In this document: in pieces, positions 7,272 through 14,647 of the stretch
How positions within the stretch are numbered: position 1 is the stretch's first letter
How the letters are laid out: each line of letters begins with the position of its first letter
DNA from: Syntrophorhabdaceae bacterium PtaU1.Bin034
GTDB taxonomy: Bacteria > Desulfobacterota_G > Syntrophorhabdia > Syntrophorhabdales > WCHB1-27
Assembly (NCBI GenBank): GCA_002067405.1
Contig: MVRP01000089.1
Span: 1-14,899, forward strand
Direction of reading: 5' to 3'
DNA length: 14,899 nt
Translations under genes and position numbers: made by a program
The notes under the pieces: generated by a model
Databases searched by the model: none
What the model saw: only the letters and a program-made list of their open reading frames with translations
What the model was told of the DNA's origin: nothing

Positions 7272-8316
7272 CATGATGGAATTTTACACATTGTCGCAAA
7301 CAGTAATGCCGGCACCGAGGCGGTGCGGAATTATCGTGAGGGCACATTCCCGGAGGCGGACAAAATCGGAGCTGCTGCTGCAAGGCGCGATGTCTGGGTA
7401 AGAGACATTGCCTGCTACTGCTGCCCACTGGCTTGCAAAAAAAAGCGGAGTTACCAAAGGCAAATACGGGGGTATGGTCCATGACGGCCCGGAGTATGAA
7501 ACCGGGGTTATGCTCGGCTCGAACCTTTTGATATCCGAAATGCCCGGGTTGTTGAGAGCTATCTACAACATCGATGATGTCGGCCTGGACCAGATCTCGA
7601 CTGGAAACGTTATAGATTTTCTCATGGAAGCCTATGAAAAAGGAATGGTAGATCGCCAATTTCTGGACGGGATCGATCTGAAGTGGGGAAGCGTCGATGC
7701 AACGTTGGCTATGATCGAGAAGATCGCCGCCCGGGATGGCGTGGGCGATCTCGCATCCAAAGGCGTGGCGGCCCTTTCCCGGCACATCGGAAAAGGTAGT
7801 GAAACGTTTGCCATCCAGGTGAAAGGTCTCGAGCTGGCCGCACACAATATCCAGGCGAATCCGCCCAGAGGTCTTTCTTACGCTACTGCCGAGAGGGGCG
7901 CCTGCCACCTGAGCGGGGACACCGTTGAGATGCAGAACAAGCGGGCCATGTTCGATTCCATAGGCCTGTGTCTCTTCCCCACCTTTGAACCCGCGCTGGA
8001 GCAACCTGTGCTCTCCTTGCTGAGCGCGATAACCGGCCGCGAATACGACAAGGCCGAGTTTTCGAAAGCTGGCGAAAGGATTTTCAACCTGGAGAAGCTT
8101 TTCAATTATCGCGAGGGCTTCCGCCGTCAGGATAACCGGCTTCCCGACCGCTTCTTCCAAGACGCTTTTACAGTCGGCCCGAAGAAGGGCTCGGTGCTCG
8201 ACCGGGCCAAGTTCGACGCCATGCTCACACAGTTTTATAAAGAGCGGGGCTGGGACCCGGAAACCACGGAGCCTGGTCCGTCCAAACTGGAGGAGCTCGG
8301 TCTTGTCTCCCTCTAA
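7272..8316 (+). pseudogene. aldehyde:ferredoxin oxidoreductase, 5'-truncated and frameshifted
   Basis: This is the C-terminal half or more of a tungsten/molybdenum-pterin aldehyde:ferredoxin oxidoreductase, a cytoplasmic enzyme that oxidises aldehydes to carboxylates with ferredoxin. Recognisable sequence begins after an in-frame TAA (7269-7271) with GILHIVANSNAGTEAVRNYREG. The 4Fe-4S motif CYCCPLAC (CX2CX3C) follows, then a frameshift in an A8 run (7437-7444, seven expected), and then SGVTKGKYGG to the stop at 8316. The fourth cluster cysteine appears in DSIGLC. The whole N-terminal pterin-binding domain is missing (family length about 600 aa, about 345 here), so it cannot be a working enzyme. 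An in-frame ATG at 7408 opens a 302-aa frame that joins the homologous frame after the A-run, but it has no ribosome site. The break lies about 50 bp from the tRNA fragment. Confidence 0.85.
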
Positions 8317-8327
8317 TCAATGATTAG
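8313..8327. repeat. 15-bp palindrome over the AOR stop codon
   Basis: CTAATCA and TGATTAG flank a single central A, giving a perfect 7-bp inverted repeat that includes the TAA stop of the oxidoreductase remnant. It lies 30 bp before the cupin remnant start and could be an operator for it. Chance is not excluded. Confidence 0.3.
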
Positions 8328-8357
8328 GGCTGGAACACTTAAATGAGGAGAAGAAGC

Positions 8358-8616
8358 ATGAGAAAAAGCAGATTCTTTTTGACGAGTTTTACGGCTGGTC
8401 TGCTGGTTCTAATTAGTCCTGTCTTTGGGCGGCCGATCTGCAGATCACACGAAGCGGCTCGCAGCCTTCAAACAAAGGGCAGCCAGAATACTTCACCGGT
8501 AGTGTACGGATTGGTCCCCTGTTCAAGGCGAACGACCCGTTGCGCCCGTCCGGCTCCTACGTCACGTTCGAGCCCGGCGCGCGCACTGCTGGCACAGCCA
8601 CCCGGTCAAAAAATAG
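8358..8616 (+). pseudogene. secreted cupin-domain protein, frameshifted and truncated
   Basis: The start is clear: AGGAG lies 7 nt before ATG 8358, and residues 1-24 ([20 protein letters not shown]...) are a signal peptide. A base is missing at about 8427-8430. In the shifted frame the sequence reads [20 protein letters not shown], then [20 protein letters not shown] and [12 protein letters not shown], which is typical of small periplasmic cupins. A second missing base near 8590 shifts back to AWHSHPVKK and a stop at 8616. The HxH metal-binding pair is present, but the rest of the cupin barrel (later Glu and His, about 50-60 residues) is gone. Two frameshifts plus loss of the 3' half make this a dead gene. 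It follows the AOR remnant by 41 bp and belongs to the same decay zone. Confidence 0.75.
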
Positions 8617-8634
8617 ATTCGTTCCCGAATTAAG

Positions 8635-8658
8635 ACAATCGGAAGGGATTGTTTTCCT
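8635..8658 (+). terminator. weak intrinsic terminator after the cupin remnant
   Basis: ACAATC (8635-8640) and GATTGT (8647-8652) form a 6-bp stem with a 6-nt loop, followed by a T-rich tract TTTTCCTT. It lies between the convergent cupin remnant and glucan phosphorylase gene. The stem is AT-rich, so strength is doubtful. Confidence 0.4.
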
Positions 8659-8697
8659 TGCCTTTGCCCGACCCCTGAATGTCAGTCGTCCGCCCGA

Positions 8698-10458
8698 TCA
8701 GATGAAGTAGGCATTCATGACATACTGTTGCATCATGCGATGAGTATTGAAGAACGACCCGTTGAGGGCGATACAGTGGCGCATGATGTCGATAAACCGG
8801 GCATTGTCCTTGTAAAAAAGCGGAATGATTGTCCCCTCCAGCTTATCGTAAAGAGAGGTCGCGTCTTTTGAGGAGTTTGGGCCGTCCTGCCTGTGTCGCG
8901 GATCTTCCCCGATCGACCATCCGGTGACCCCTTCGATCCATCCTTCTATCCACCAGCCATCAAGAATACTCAAGCTCGGCACGCCGTTGAGGGCCGCCTT
9001 CATCCCGCTCGTGCCCGATGCCTCCATGGGCGGCTCAGGCGTATTGAGCCACACATCGACGCCGGATGTGATCATCCTGCCGAGGCTCATGTCGTAGTTG
9101 GGCAGGTAAGCGACCTTGACGCTGTCTCGCAGGGCCTCTTTCATCTGCCATATCCGGGCGATAATCTCTTTTCCGCCGCCGTCCTGGGGATGGGCCTTGC
9201 CGGAAAAAACCAGTTGCAGCGGGCCAGCGTTCTCTGCGACCTTTTTCAGCCTTTCCGGGTCGGAGAAGATAAGGTCGGGCCTCTTGTAGGCGGTTACCCG
9301 ACGGGCAAAGCCGATGGTAAGGCAGCCCGTCTTCAGCCCCGTGTTCGTATCGCGGTTCACGTATTCTATCAACCCCTTCTTCGCCTCCATATGGGCGTCC
9401 CAGACCTCCTCTTTCGGGATCGAGAGGGCATAGCGCAGGCTGAAAGGGTCCTGCCGCCATCCGGGGATATACGAATCGTACAATCTACGAAAGTGTTCCG
9501 AGGTCCAGGTGGTTGCATGAACCCCGTTGGTAATCGAATGGATCACGTATTCCGCAAACATCAGACGAGCGATCTCGCCGTGCTGTTTGGCCACTCCGTT
9601 GACATAGTGACTTGAATTGAGAGCGAGCAGGGTCATGTTAACCCTCCTCTGAGGGTTTAGCAGTTCCCTGAAGTCGGATACTTCCTTTGGAATATTGAGC
9701 ACACGCCGGACTACTTCCAGGGCGGAGACATCCTTTAGATCAAACCGCTCTTTCCTTTGTTCTATTACACGGGAAACCAGATCGACCGGGAACTGATCGT
9801 GGCCGGCAGGGACGGGGGTGTGCGTGGTAAATATACACTTCTCCCTGACCGCCGCGATGTCTTCGCCGGTGATCAAGGTTCTTCCCGATTTCTTCGCATG
9901 TTGGGTGAAAAGCTCGACGGCCAGGAAAGCGGCGTGGCCTTCGTTCATATGGTACCGCCGGATACCGTCATAGCCAAGGGCGCTGAGAATTCTCACGCCT
10001 CCGAAGCCGAGGATAACTTCTTGGCAGAGCCTGTATCGTTGGTCGCCTCCGTACAGGTAGTCGGTGATCCTTCTGTCTTCTTCAGAGTTTTCAGGAAGGT
10101 CCGAATCCAGGAAATAGACGGCCACCCGGCAACCTGTCACGCCCTCAACCCAATAGCACCAGGGACGGATGTAGACACGCCTTCCCTCTATCCTTACCAT
10201 TGCGCGCTCGGGCAACTCCTCCAGATAGTCGTCGATCGCCCATTGGACCGGTTCTTCTACCTGCCTCCCCTCATCCAGCTTCTGGTAGAAATACCCCTTT
10301 CTATAGAGGAGTGTTACGGCGACCATGGGTATGCCGAGGTCTGCCGCGGAACGAACGGTGTCCCCGGCAAGGACACCCAGGCCCCCGCTATAGGTCGGCA
10401 TTTCAGGGTCAAGTGCTATCTCCATGGGAAAATAGGCTATAACCGCCTTTCTGTTCAT
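8698..10458 (-). CDS. glgP: alpha-glucan (glycogen/starch) phosphorylase, short type
   Basis: A 586-aa GT35-family enzyme that releases glucose-1-phosphate from storage glucan using pyridoxal phosphate; cytoplasmic. It is the short form found in many anaerobes and archaea, against about 800-850 aa in E. coli GlgP, and looks complete. Markers are the N-terminal [31 protein letters not shown] (about 170-178), [13 protein letters not shown] (211-223), [11 protein letters not shown] (386-396) and the cofactor segment [14 protein letters not shown] (479-492), where Lys487 should bind PLP. The start ATG (10458-10456) directly follows the receiver gene's TAA with no gap, and GGAGG lies inside the end of that gene, so translation is coupled. 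It is the last gene of the minus-strand run that starts at the sigma-54 promoter near 12560. This hints that glycogen breakdown is under sigma-54 and receiver control. Confidence 0.93.
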   Translation of the reverse strand: MNRKAVIAYFPMEIALDPEMPTYSGGLGVLAGDTVRSAADLGIPMVAVTLLYRKGYFYQKLDEGRQVEEPVQWAIDDYLEELPERAMVRIEGRRVYIRPWCYWVEGVTGCRVAVYFLDSDLPENSEEDRRITDYLYGGDQRYRLCQEVILGFGGVRILSALGYDGIRRYHMNEGHAAFLAVELFTQHAKKSGRTLITGEDIAAVREKCIFTTHTPVPAGHDQFPVDLVSRVIEQRKERFDLKDVSALEVVRRVLNIPKEVSDFRELLNPQRRVNMTLLALNSSHYVNGVAKQHGEIARLMFAEYVIHSITNGVHATTWTSEHFRRLYDSYIPGWRQDPFSLRYALSIPKEEVWDAHMEAKKGLIEYVNRDTNTGLKTGCLTIGFARRVTAYKRPDLIFSDPERLKKVAENAGPLQLVFSGKAHPQDGGGKEIIARIWQMKEALRDSVKVAYLPNYDMSLGRMITSGVDVWLNTPEPPMEASGTSGMKAALNGVPSLSILDGWWIEGWIEGVTGWSIGEDPRHRQDGPNSSKDATSLYDKLEGTIIPLFYKDNARFIDIMRHCIALNGSFFNTHRMMQQYVMNAYFI

Positions 10459-10965
10459 TTACATCCTCCGGCCTTCCTTGAAAGGTTTATTCTTCAGCCC
10501 CTTCATCGATGTGGTCACCTCTCCATCTTCAGTCCTTTCGCATATGGCTGATATCATTCCCCGCTCTTTCCGCCACCTTTCTTTATCAATCCTGACATTG
10601 AACCTTCTATTGAGTAATGATTCCACCTTGGAGATCAGGTGAGCCGTACTGGAACTTTTGACGACGTAATCATCCGATAAGACGAGAAAGGGATTGTTTT
10701 CGTCCGGGGCAAAGGCAAGGCAGAGCACGACAGGTACATGTTTGGCTACCTTCTTTATATCCGCCACAACATCCCATCTGTTCTCCCCCTTAATGCTGGG
10801 GTCGATGAGAACCAGGTCAGGTTTTGCGCTCTCGATCATCTTGACCGCCTGTACGAAATCACCGGTTGTTATGACCTCGAAGCCCCGTTCGCCCAGCTCG
10901 GTCGCATAAAGCTCCCTGATCCCCGCATTGCGGTCGATAACCACAATTAACGGAAGTTCTTTCAT
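10459..10965 (-). CDS. stand-alone response-regulator receiver protein
   Basis: A 168-aa protein with one CheY-like receiver domain (about residues 5-120) and a basic tail of about 45 residues (RIDKERWRKERG...KGLKNKPFKEGRRM) with no DNA-binding domain. The likely phospho-acceptor is D55 in LVLIDPSIKG. D11 supplies one of the two usual metal-binding acids (VVIDRNAG instead of DDE), and K103 (VVKSS) the conserved lysine. The usual Thr/Ser switch position appears replaced in VVLCLAF, so signalling may be altered. GGAGG lies 7 nt before ATG 10965. Its stop abuts the glucan phosphorylase ATG, implying a shared job, perhaps direct control of the enzyme. No kinase is encoded next to it; the hybrid kinase upstream in the window is one candidate donor (speculative). 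Confidence 0.85.
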   Translation of the reverse strand: MKELPLIVVIDRNAGIRELYATELGERGFEVITTGDFVQAVKMIESAKPDLVLIDPSIKGENRWDVVADIKKVAKHVPVVLCLAFAPDENNPFLVLSDDYVVKSSSTAHLISKVESLLNRRFNVRIDKERWRKERGMISAICERTEDGEVTTSMKGLKNKPFKEGRRM

Positions 10966-11067
10966 GGCTGGCCCTCCAGATGGCGCCGGCCCGGCTACTC
11001 ACTTCTTACCCCTTGTCTTTCTTGGTGTTGTCGGACCTCCTAAGTTCTGAGACTTTTTGCCGTGCTT

Positions 11068-11823
11068 CTATCTGCTCGCTATCTCAATGTTGTCTTCCAC
11101 CGAATCGACGCCCTCGACCTCACGCACGATTCTTTCCGCAGCCGATTTTTCCCAGGGAACCTGCACGACCCCGGTCAAGCGGACTTTCCCCCGTGCAAGG
11201 ACAGACGGGGAAATGTAGCTTGAGGGAAAACCGGCTTTCGCGAGGTTCCCGATCTGGGCTCTGGCGATGCCGGCTATGCCGGAAATCGGCGAGGTGATCT
11301 TCGTGAAACTGAGGTCAAGGGCGGCCTTGTCGACCGTCGCCTGGGCGGCCACCATCGCCGAACGGGAGGAGTCCTCGGCCCCAATCGCATCGTCGAGGTC
11401 CTTTTTGCTTATGGCATCCTCCGCGACCAGAGGCTTCGTACGCTCCAGGTTGGCGCGGGCATTCCGCCAGCGCGCCCGCTGCTCGTCCGATATCCCCTTC
11501 GCCTGCTGGAGGGCGGTCTGAAAAGGCCTGGGGTCGATACGAAAGAGGACCTGTCCTTTTTTGACAAACTCGCCCTCGTTATAGTCGCGAGAGATGAGGT
11601 AGCCCTGCACCTGCGCGCGGATGGTGGTGTTGACCAGGCCATCCGTGCTCCCGGTCCATTCAGCATAGATCGGGACATCGCGCACTATGGTGTCAGTTAC
11701 CTCGACCATGGGGGGAGGAGGGGCGCCGCCGGCCTCCTGATTACGGCACCCCAAGGATAGGAGAAGCGGAAGTAAAAGGGCCAAGAAAAAAATTATGTTC
11801 TTGTATATGCCGGCTGTCGCCAT
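11068..11823 (-). CDS. RND efflux membrane-fusion lipoprotein fused to a BON-like tail
   Basis: The 251-aa product begins as a typical periplasmic adaptor of an RND efflux pump: lipoprotein signal with lipobox LSLGC (Cys26), linker, first biotinyl-lipoyl half (AQVQGYLISRDYNEGEFVKKG), an alpha-helical hairpin (about 100-165) and the second lipoyl half (TKITSPISGIAGIARAQIGN). At residue about 194 (near 11240) the family sequence stops. The beta-barrel and membrane-proximal domains (about 150 residues) are absent. The last 50 residues instead read RGKVRLTGVVQV...AAERIVREVEGVDSVEDNIEI, the pattern of a BON domain lacking its first helix. No RND pump or outer-membrane gene follows. The likely cause is an in-frame deletion that joined two genes. 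ATG 11823 has GGAGG 10 nt upstream; TTG 11832 is too close to it. Whether the chimera works is unknown. Confidence 0.8.
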   Translation of the reverse strand: MATAGIYKNIIFFLALLLPLLLSLGCRNQEAGGAPPPPMVEVTDTIVRDVPIYAEWTGSTDGLVNTTIRAQVQGYLISRDYNEGEFVKKGQVLFRIDPRPFQTALQQAKGISDEQRARWRNARANLERTKPLVAEDAISKKDLDDAIGAEDSSRSAMVAAQATVDKAALDLSFTKITSPISGIAGIARAQIGNLAKAGFPSSYISPSVLARGKVRLTGVVQVPWEKSAAERIVREVEGVDSVEDNIEIASR

Positions 11824-11868
11824 TTCTCTCAATCCTCCCTGGCTTATTCCCGAACACTTTTTCTACTC

Positions 11869-11883
11869 AGCCCGTTCAGGGCT
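11869..11883. terminator. hairpin between the 115-aa and adaptor genes
   Basis: AGCCC (11869-11873) and GGGCT (11879-11883) form a 5-bp stem with loop GTTCA, overlapping the stop codon of the 115-aa gene. The T-rich side (AATAATTCTTTTCC) is on the plus strand. In the direction of the minus-strand genes no T run follows, so it probably does not stop that transcript. Confidence 0.25.
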
Positions 11884-12229
11884 AATAATTCTTTTCCTTT
11901 TGCGAATCCATTCGACAGATCCCAGCGAAAAGCCTTCCTCCCTCGTACTCAACGCCGTCCTGCAGGGCAAGTACGCGATGGGTTCCCCGCTCTTCGAATT
12001 TGACGCTTGTGGAGGGTGGCCCCGGTCCCGTGGCGATATAGAACCGATCGGGCGGTGAGATCTCTAGGAGATAAACCTTGATATTGACGTTGAAGCCGGC
12101 ATCAACCTCAGCAGCCGTCCCGTTGGCGGAGGCGAGAAAGGGCTCCGATACGAGGGCAATTGCGGGTGCACGCGACTTTTTGCCCGCCCGCTTGCCATTG
12201 TTACGATCGTTTTCCGTACGCTTCTCCAC
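11882..12229 (-). CDS. uncharacterised 115-aa protein
   Basis: I do not recognise this protein. It has a strongly charged N-terminus (MEKRTENDRNNGKRAGKKSR), then a mixed body with strand-like runs (NVNIKVYLLEI, RFYIATG) and ends in SQKEKNY. There is no signal peptide or membrane span. The start is a GTG at 12229 with only a weak AGGA just before it; no in-frame ATG is available. It begins 11 nt after the stop of the 93-aa gene, so both belong to the sigma-54-driven run. The body composition looks protein-like and no competing gene lies on the other strand, but the call rests on context. Confidence 0.55.
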   Translation of the reverse strand: MEKRTENDRNNGKRAGKKSRAPAIALVSEPFLASANGTAAEVDAGFNVNIKVYLLEISPPDRFYIATGPGPPSTSVKFEERGTHRVLALQDGVEYEGGRLFAGICRMDSQKEKNY

Positions 12230-12240
12230 CTATCCTATGC

Positions 12241-12522
12241 TTACCCCTTTTCAGTCGTTACCCAAACGACGTGATCGACAAGACCGAAACGCTTCAGAGC
12301 GGTGGACAGCATCTGGCCCAGCTTGCTCTTTTCGCCCTTGAGCGATATTCCCCTCCACAAGAGAATGACAGCAAGATCACCGGGAACGTCGCCGCTCGTG
12401 TAGACGTCCGCCTCCGCTTCATGCGATTCCTTTACCTCCCGGCAAATCGCACAGAGGTCCTCCTTCACATGCGGATCAAGACTCACGGGGGTACGAACCG
12501 AAATGATCTCCAGGCTCTTCAT
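12241..12522 (-). CDS. uncharacterised 93-aa protein, first gene of the sigma-54 operon
   Basis: A small soluble protein I cannot name. Start ATG 12522 is preferred over the longer frame because AAGGA lies 5 nt upstream and a sigma-54 promoter sits at 12554-12568; the extra 46 residues of the longer frame are AT-rich and leader-like. The body alternates strands and helices (LEIISVRTPV, a helix, DLAVILLWRG, then SKLGQMLSTALKRFGLVDHVVWV), suggesting a compact alpha/beta fold, possibly ferredoxin-like. From memory, small anaerobe proteins share the LGxxLxxALKxFGLVxHxxW ending; this is unverified. It leads a five-gene run that ends in glucan phosphorylase. Confidence 0.7.
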   Translation of the reverse strand: MKSLEIISVRTPVSLDPHVKEDLCAICREVKESHEAEADVYTSGDVPGDLAVILLWRGISLKGEKSKLGQMLSTALKRFGLVDHVVWVTTEKG

Positions 12523-12553
12523 CTGTTCCTTCTCACTTTTCGCAATCTGCGGG

Positions 12554-12568
12554 GCATAAATCGTGCCA
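12554..12568 (-). promoter_or_regulatory. sigma-54 (RpoN) promoter of the minus-strand operon
   Basis: On the minus strand TGGCACGATTTATGC matches the -24 box TGGCAC exactly and the -12 box TTGC at three of four positions, with GG and GC 12 bp apart. The start would be near 12542, giving a 20-nt leader with the ribosome site before ATG 12522. A sigma-54 activator gene is divergently transcribed from the same intergenic region. Confidence 0.75.
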
Positions 12569-12672
12569 AATATGAAAGACCAGTAAATACGGTGATTTGG
12601 ATTCTTCGAGGACGGTGAAGTGTGGTATAAGACACAAAATAGCTGTTTAATAAAACACAATGTATATTATAC

Positions 12673-12686
12673 TGCTGAATACAGCA
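12673..12686. promoter_or_regulatory. inverted repeat, candidate activator-binding site
   Basis: TGCTG-AATA-CAGCA is a perfect 5-bp inverted repeat in the AT-rich intergenic region. It lies about 130-145 bp upstream of the predicted sigma-54 start near 12542, the usual place for an enhancer site, and 21 bp before the activator's own ATG. Binding there could also control the activator itself. A TATACT at 12668-12673 may be the activator's -10 box, but no good -35 is visible. Confidence 0.4.
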
Positions 12687-12706
12687 TATCGTAGCAAGGA
12701 GTACCG

Positions 12707-14273
12707 ATGATCGATGAAAAGGATTTCTTCAGGGAAGTGACGCTCAGAATCTGCGGAAGCCCGGAGATCGAGAAGGCCCTCTGGGATTGTCTCATGTATA
12801 TCCGCGATTACATCCCCGCGGACGAGATATTCCTGAACGTCTATGAACCGAGTACGGGCACGTGCGAGACTATCGTTCGGGCCGATATTCATGGAGGAGA
12901 GATGGTCTCCATTAAAACCACGTTCCCCGCCGAGATTGTCCGGATCATAGATGCCAGAATCCACGGCCGCGAGAGGCGTGAACTGGTCGTTGTGGCGGAT
13001 CGCGTGGGCGAACACCCCATAATGTCCCCTTTTGCGGAGGTCGTGAAGAATCAGAACGCGGCGGTAATAGTCATCGGCCCCAATCCGGAATGGAGACGGT
13101 TCGGCGGGATCGTGATAGCGAACCATGGGGACGAAAAGTACACGGAAGAGCATGCCCGCCTTTTTTTTCATCTCAGTGAGCCCTTCGGCATCGCCTTCGT
13201 CAACTATATGCGCTACCGGGAGGTTTTACGGCTGAAAGACATCCTCGCGGACGACAATAGATATTTGCAGGAGGAACTTCGCAGGGAGTCAGGGGAAGAG
13301 ATCGTGGGGAGCAATTACGGCCTGAGGCACGTCATGGAGTTGTCGCGCCAGATCGCGCCCCTGTTGAGCCCCGTTCTCCTGCTTGGCGAGACGGGGACCG
13401 GCAAGGAAGTTATCGCGAATGCCATCCACAACCTTTCCCCGCGTCGGACCGGACCGCTTATCAAGGTAAATTGCGGCGCCATTCCCGAATCGCTCATGGA
13501 CAGCGAGCTTTTCGGCCATGAAAAAGGGGCCTTCACCGGTGCGCTCTTTCAGAAGCGCGGCCGCTTCGAACGCGCTCACACGGGCACCATCTTCCTGGAC
13601 GAGATCGGCGAGCTTACTCCCGGGGCACAGGTGAGGCTTTTGAGGGTTATTCAGGAGAAGAAGATCGAGCGGGTCGGGGGAACGGAAGAGATACCTCTGG
13701 ACATCCGCATCATCGCAGCGACGCACCGCGACCTCGAATCGATGATGAGAGAAGGGAGGTTCAGGGAAGACCTCTATTTTCGCCTCCGCGTCTTTCCCAT
13801 CATCATTCCTCCTTTGCGGGAAAGGCTCGGCGATATTCCCGGCCTGGTCCAGCATTTCATGACGAAGAGGGCACGGGAGAATGGGCCTGGTCGACATTCC
13901 GACCCTCGCGCCCGGCGCCATCGACAGGCTCACCAGCTATAGCTGGCCGGGAAATGTCCGGGAGCTGCAGAACGTGGTTGAAAGAGCGCTCATTCTCTCG
14001 GGAGGTAAGCCTCTGATGTTTGAAGATTTCGGCAGGTCGGAAAAACAACCTTTGGAACCTGCATCATACGGAGCGAATGCAAGCCGTGGAGAGATCGCGA
14101 GTTTCGATCAAGCAATGACCAATTACATCAATAAGGCGCTGGAAATAGCGCAAGGGCACGTCCAGGGCGAGCGAGGAGCCGCGAAGCTGCTTGGGATGAA
14201 CCCATCGACGTTGAGAACGAAAATGCGGAAGCTCAAAATACCGTTCGGAAAGAATAGATGTAAACGAGGGTAA
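12707..14273 (+). CDS. sigma-54-dependent transcriptional activator, GAF-AAA+-Fis HTH (frameshifted)
   Basis: An enhancer-binding activator that would be 521 aa if read across one frameshift. An N-terminal GAF-like sensor spans about residues 10-170. The AAA+ domain has Walker A GETGTGKE (227-234), the sigma-54 contact loop GAFTGA (274-279) and Walker B TIFLDEIGE (294-302). After E391 one extra A at 13880 shifts the frame, and the first frame stops at 13942. The correct continuation starts at 13881 (MGLVDIPTLAPGAIDRLTSY), contains WPGNVRELQN and ends with a Fis-type helix-turn-helix (AAKLLGMNPSTLRTKMRKLK) at 14273. AAGGAG lies 6 nt before ATG 12707. It is divergent from a sigma-54-driven operon, its likely target. 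The lesion removes the sensor-2 region and DNA-binding domain if real, but everything else is intact, so a recent mutation or an assembly error is equally likely. Confidence 0.88.
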
Positions 14274-14285
14274 GGATTTCCGAAC
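14243..14285. repeat. 9-bp inverted repeat spanning the activator stop codon
   Basis: GTTCGGAAA (14243-14251) and TTTCCGAAC (14277-14285) are perfect complements with a 25-nt loop that contains the TAA stop (14271-14273). It could be a terminator-like or RNA-stabilising hairpin, but no T run follows. Confidence 0.4.
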
Positions 14286-14647
14286 ATCTTAGTCGAAGGC
14301 ACATCCCATGTCACCCTGGGGAATCAGGAACGGAGCCAGAATCACCCATTGACTACGATAATATAGTGCATTCGGCTTGCCCTTCAATGGGTAGTTGTGT
14401 GAGGCGGGCCGGCTGCTCGCCAGTCGCCTTAGATAGGGTGGTCGCTTATGGACGGGCAGTGTTTGTGAACCTCAAAGCATGATCGAAGGGCTCTGATACG
14501 TCATCTAAACGGAGCACTCTCGGTTGAAACGTTTCTGCCCCGCAAAATACCTAAGTGGTCTATTTCATAAATACGATGACGTATTATGACGATATTTCCG
14601 CTTGCATCTGTTATCCTTGGCATATATTCTCCAAAGAGGAGGATTCG
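14286..14647. other. spacer between activator and IS630 element
   Basis: No gene is visible in about 360 bases. It contains two further inverted repeats. ACCCATTGA/TCAATGGGT (14344-14352 and 14384-14392) has 9-bp arms and a 31-nt gap. ATACGTCATC/GATGACGTAT (14496-14505 and 14575-14584) has 10-bp arms and a 69-nt gap. The second lies about 60-150 bp before the transposase start and may mark the insertion sequence end, though the right end is outside the window and cannot be compared. Confidence 0.4.

Noticed and set aside
7225..8160. 311-aa minus-strand open frame opposite the AOR remnant
   Set aside because: The plus strand clearly carries AOR motifs; this frame is a GC-bias shadow.
12523..12660. 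N-terminal extension of the 93-aa protein
   Set aside because: The extension overlaps the sigma-54 promoter, is AT-rich with leader-like residues and lacks a ribosome site, while ATG 12522 has one.
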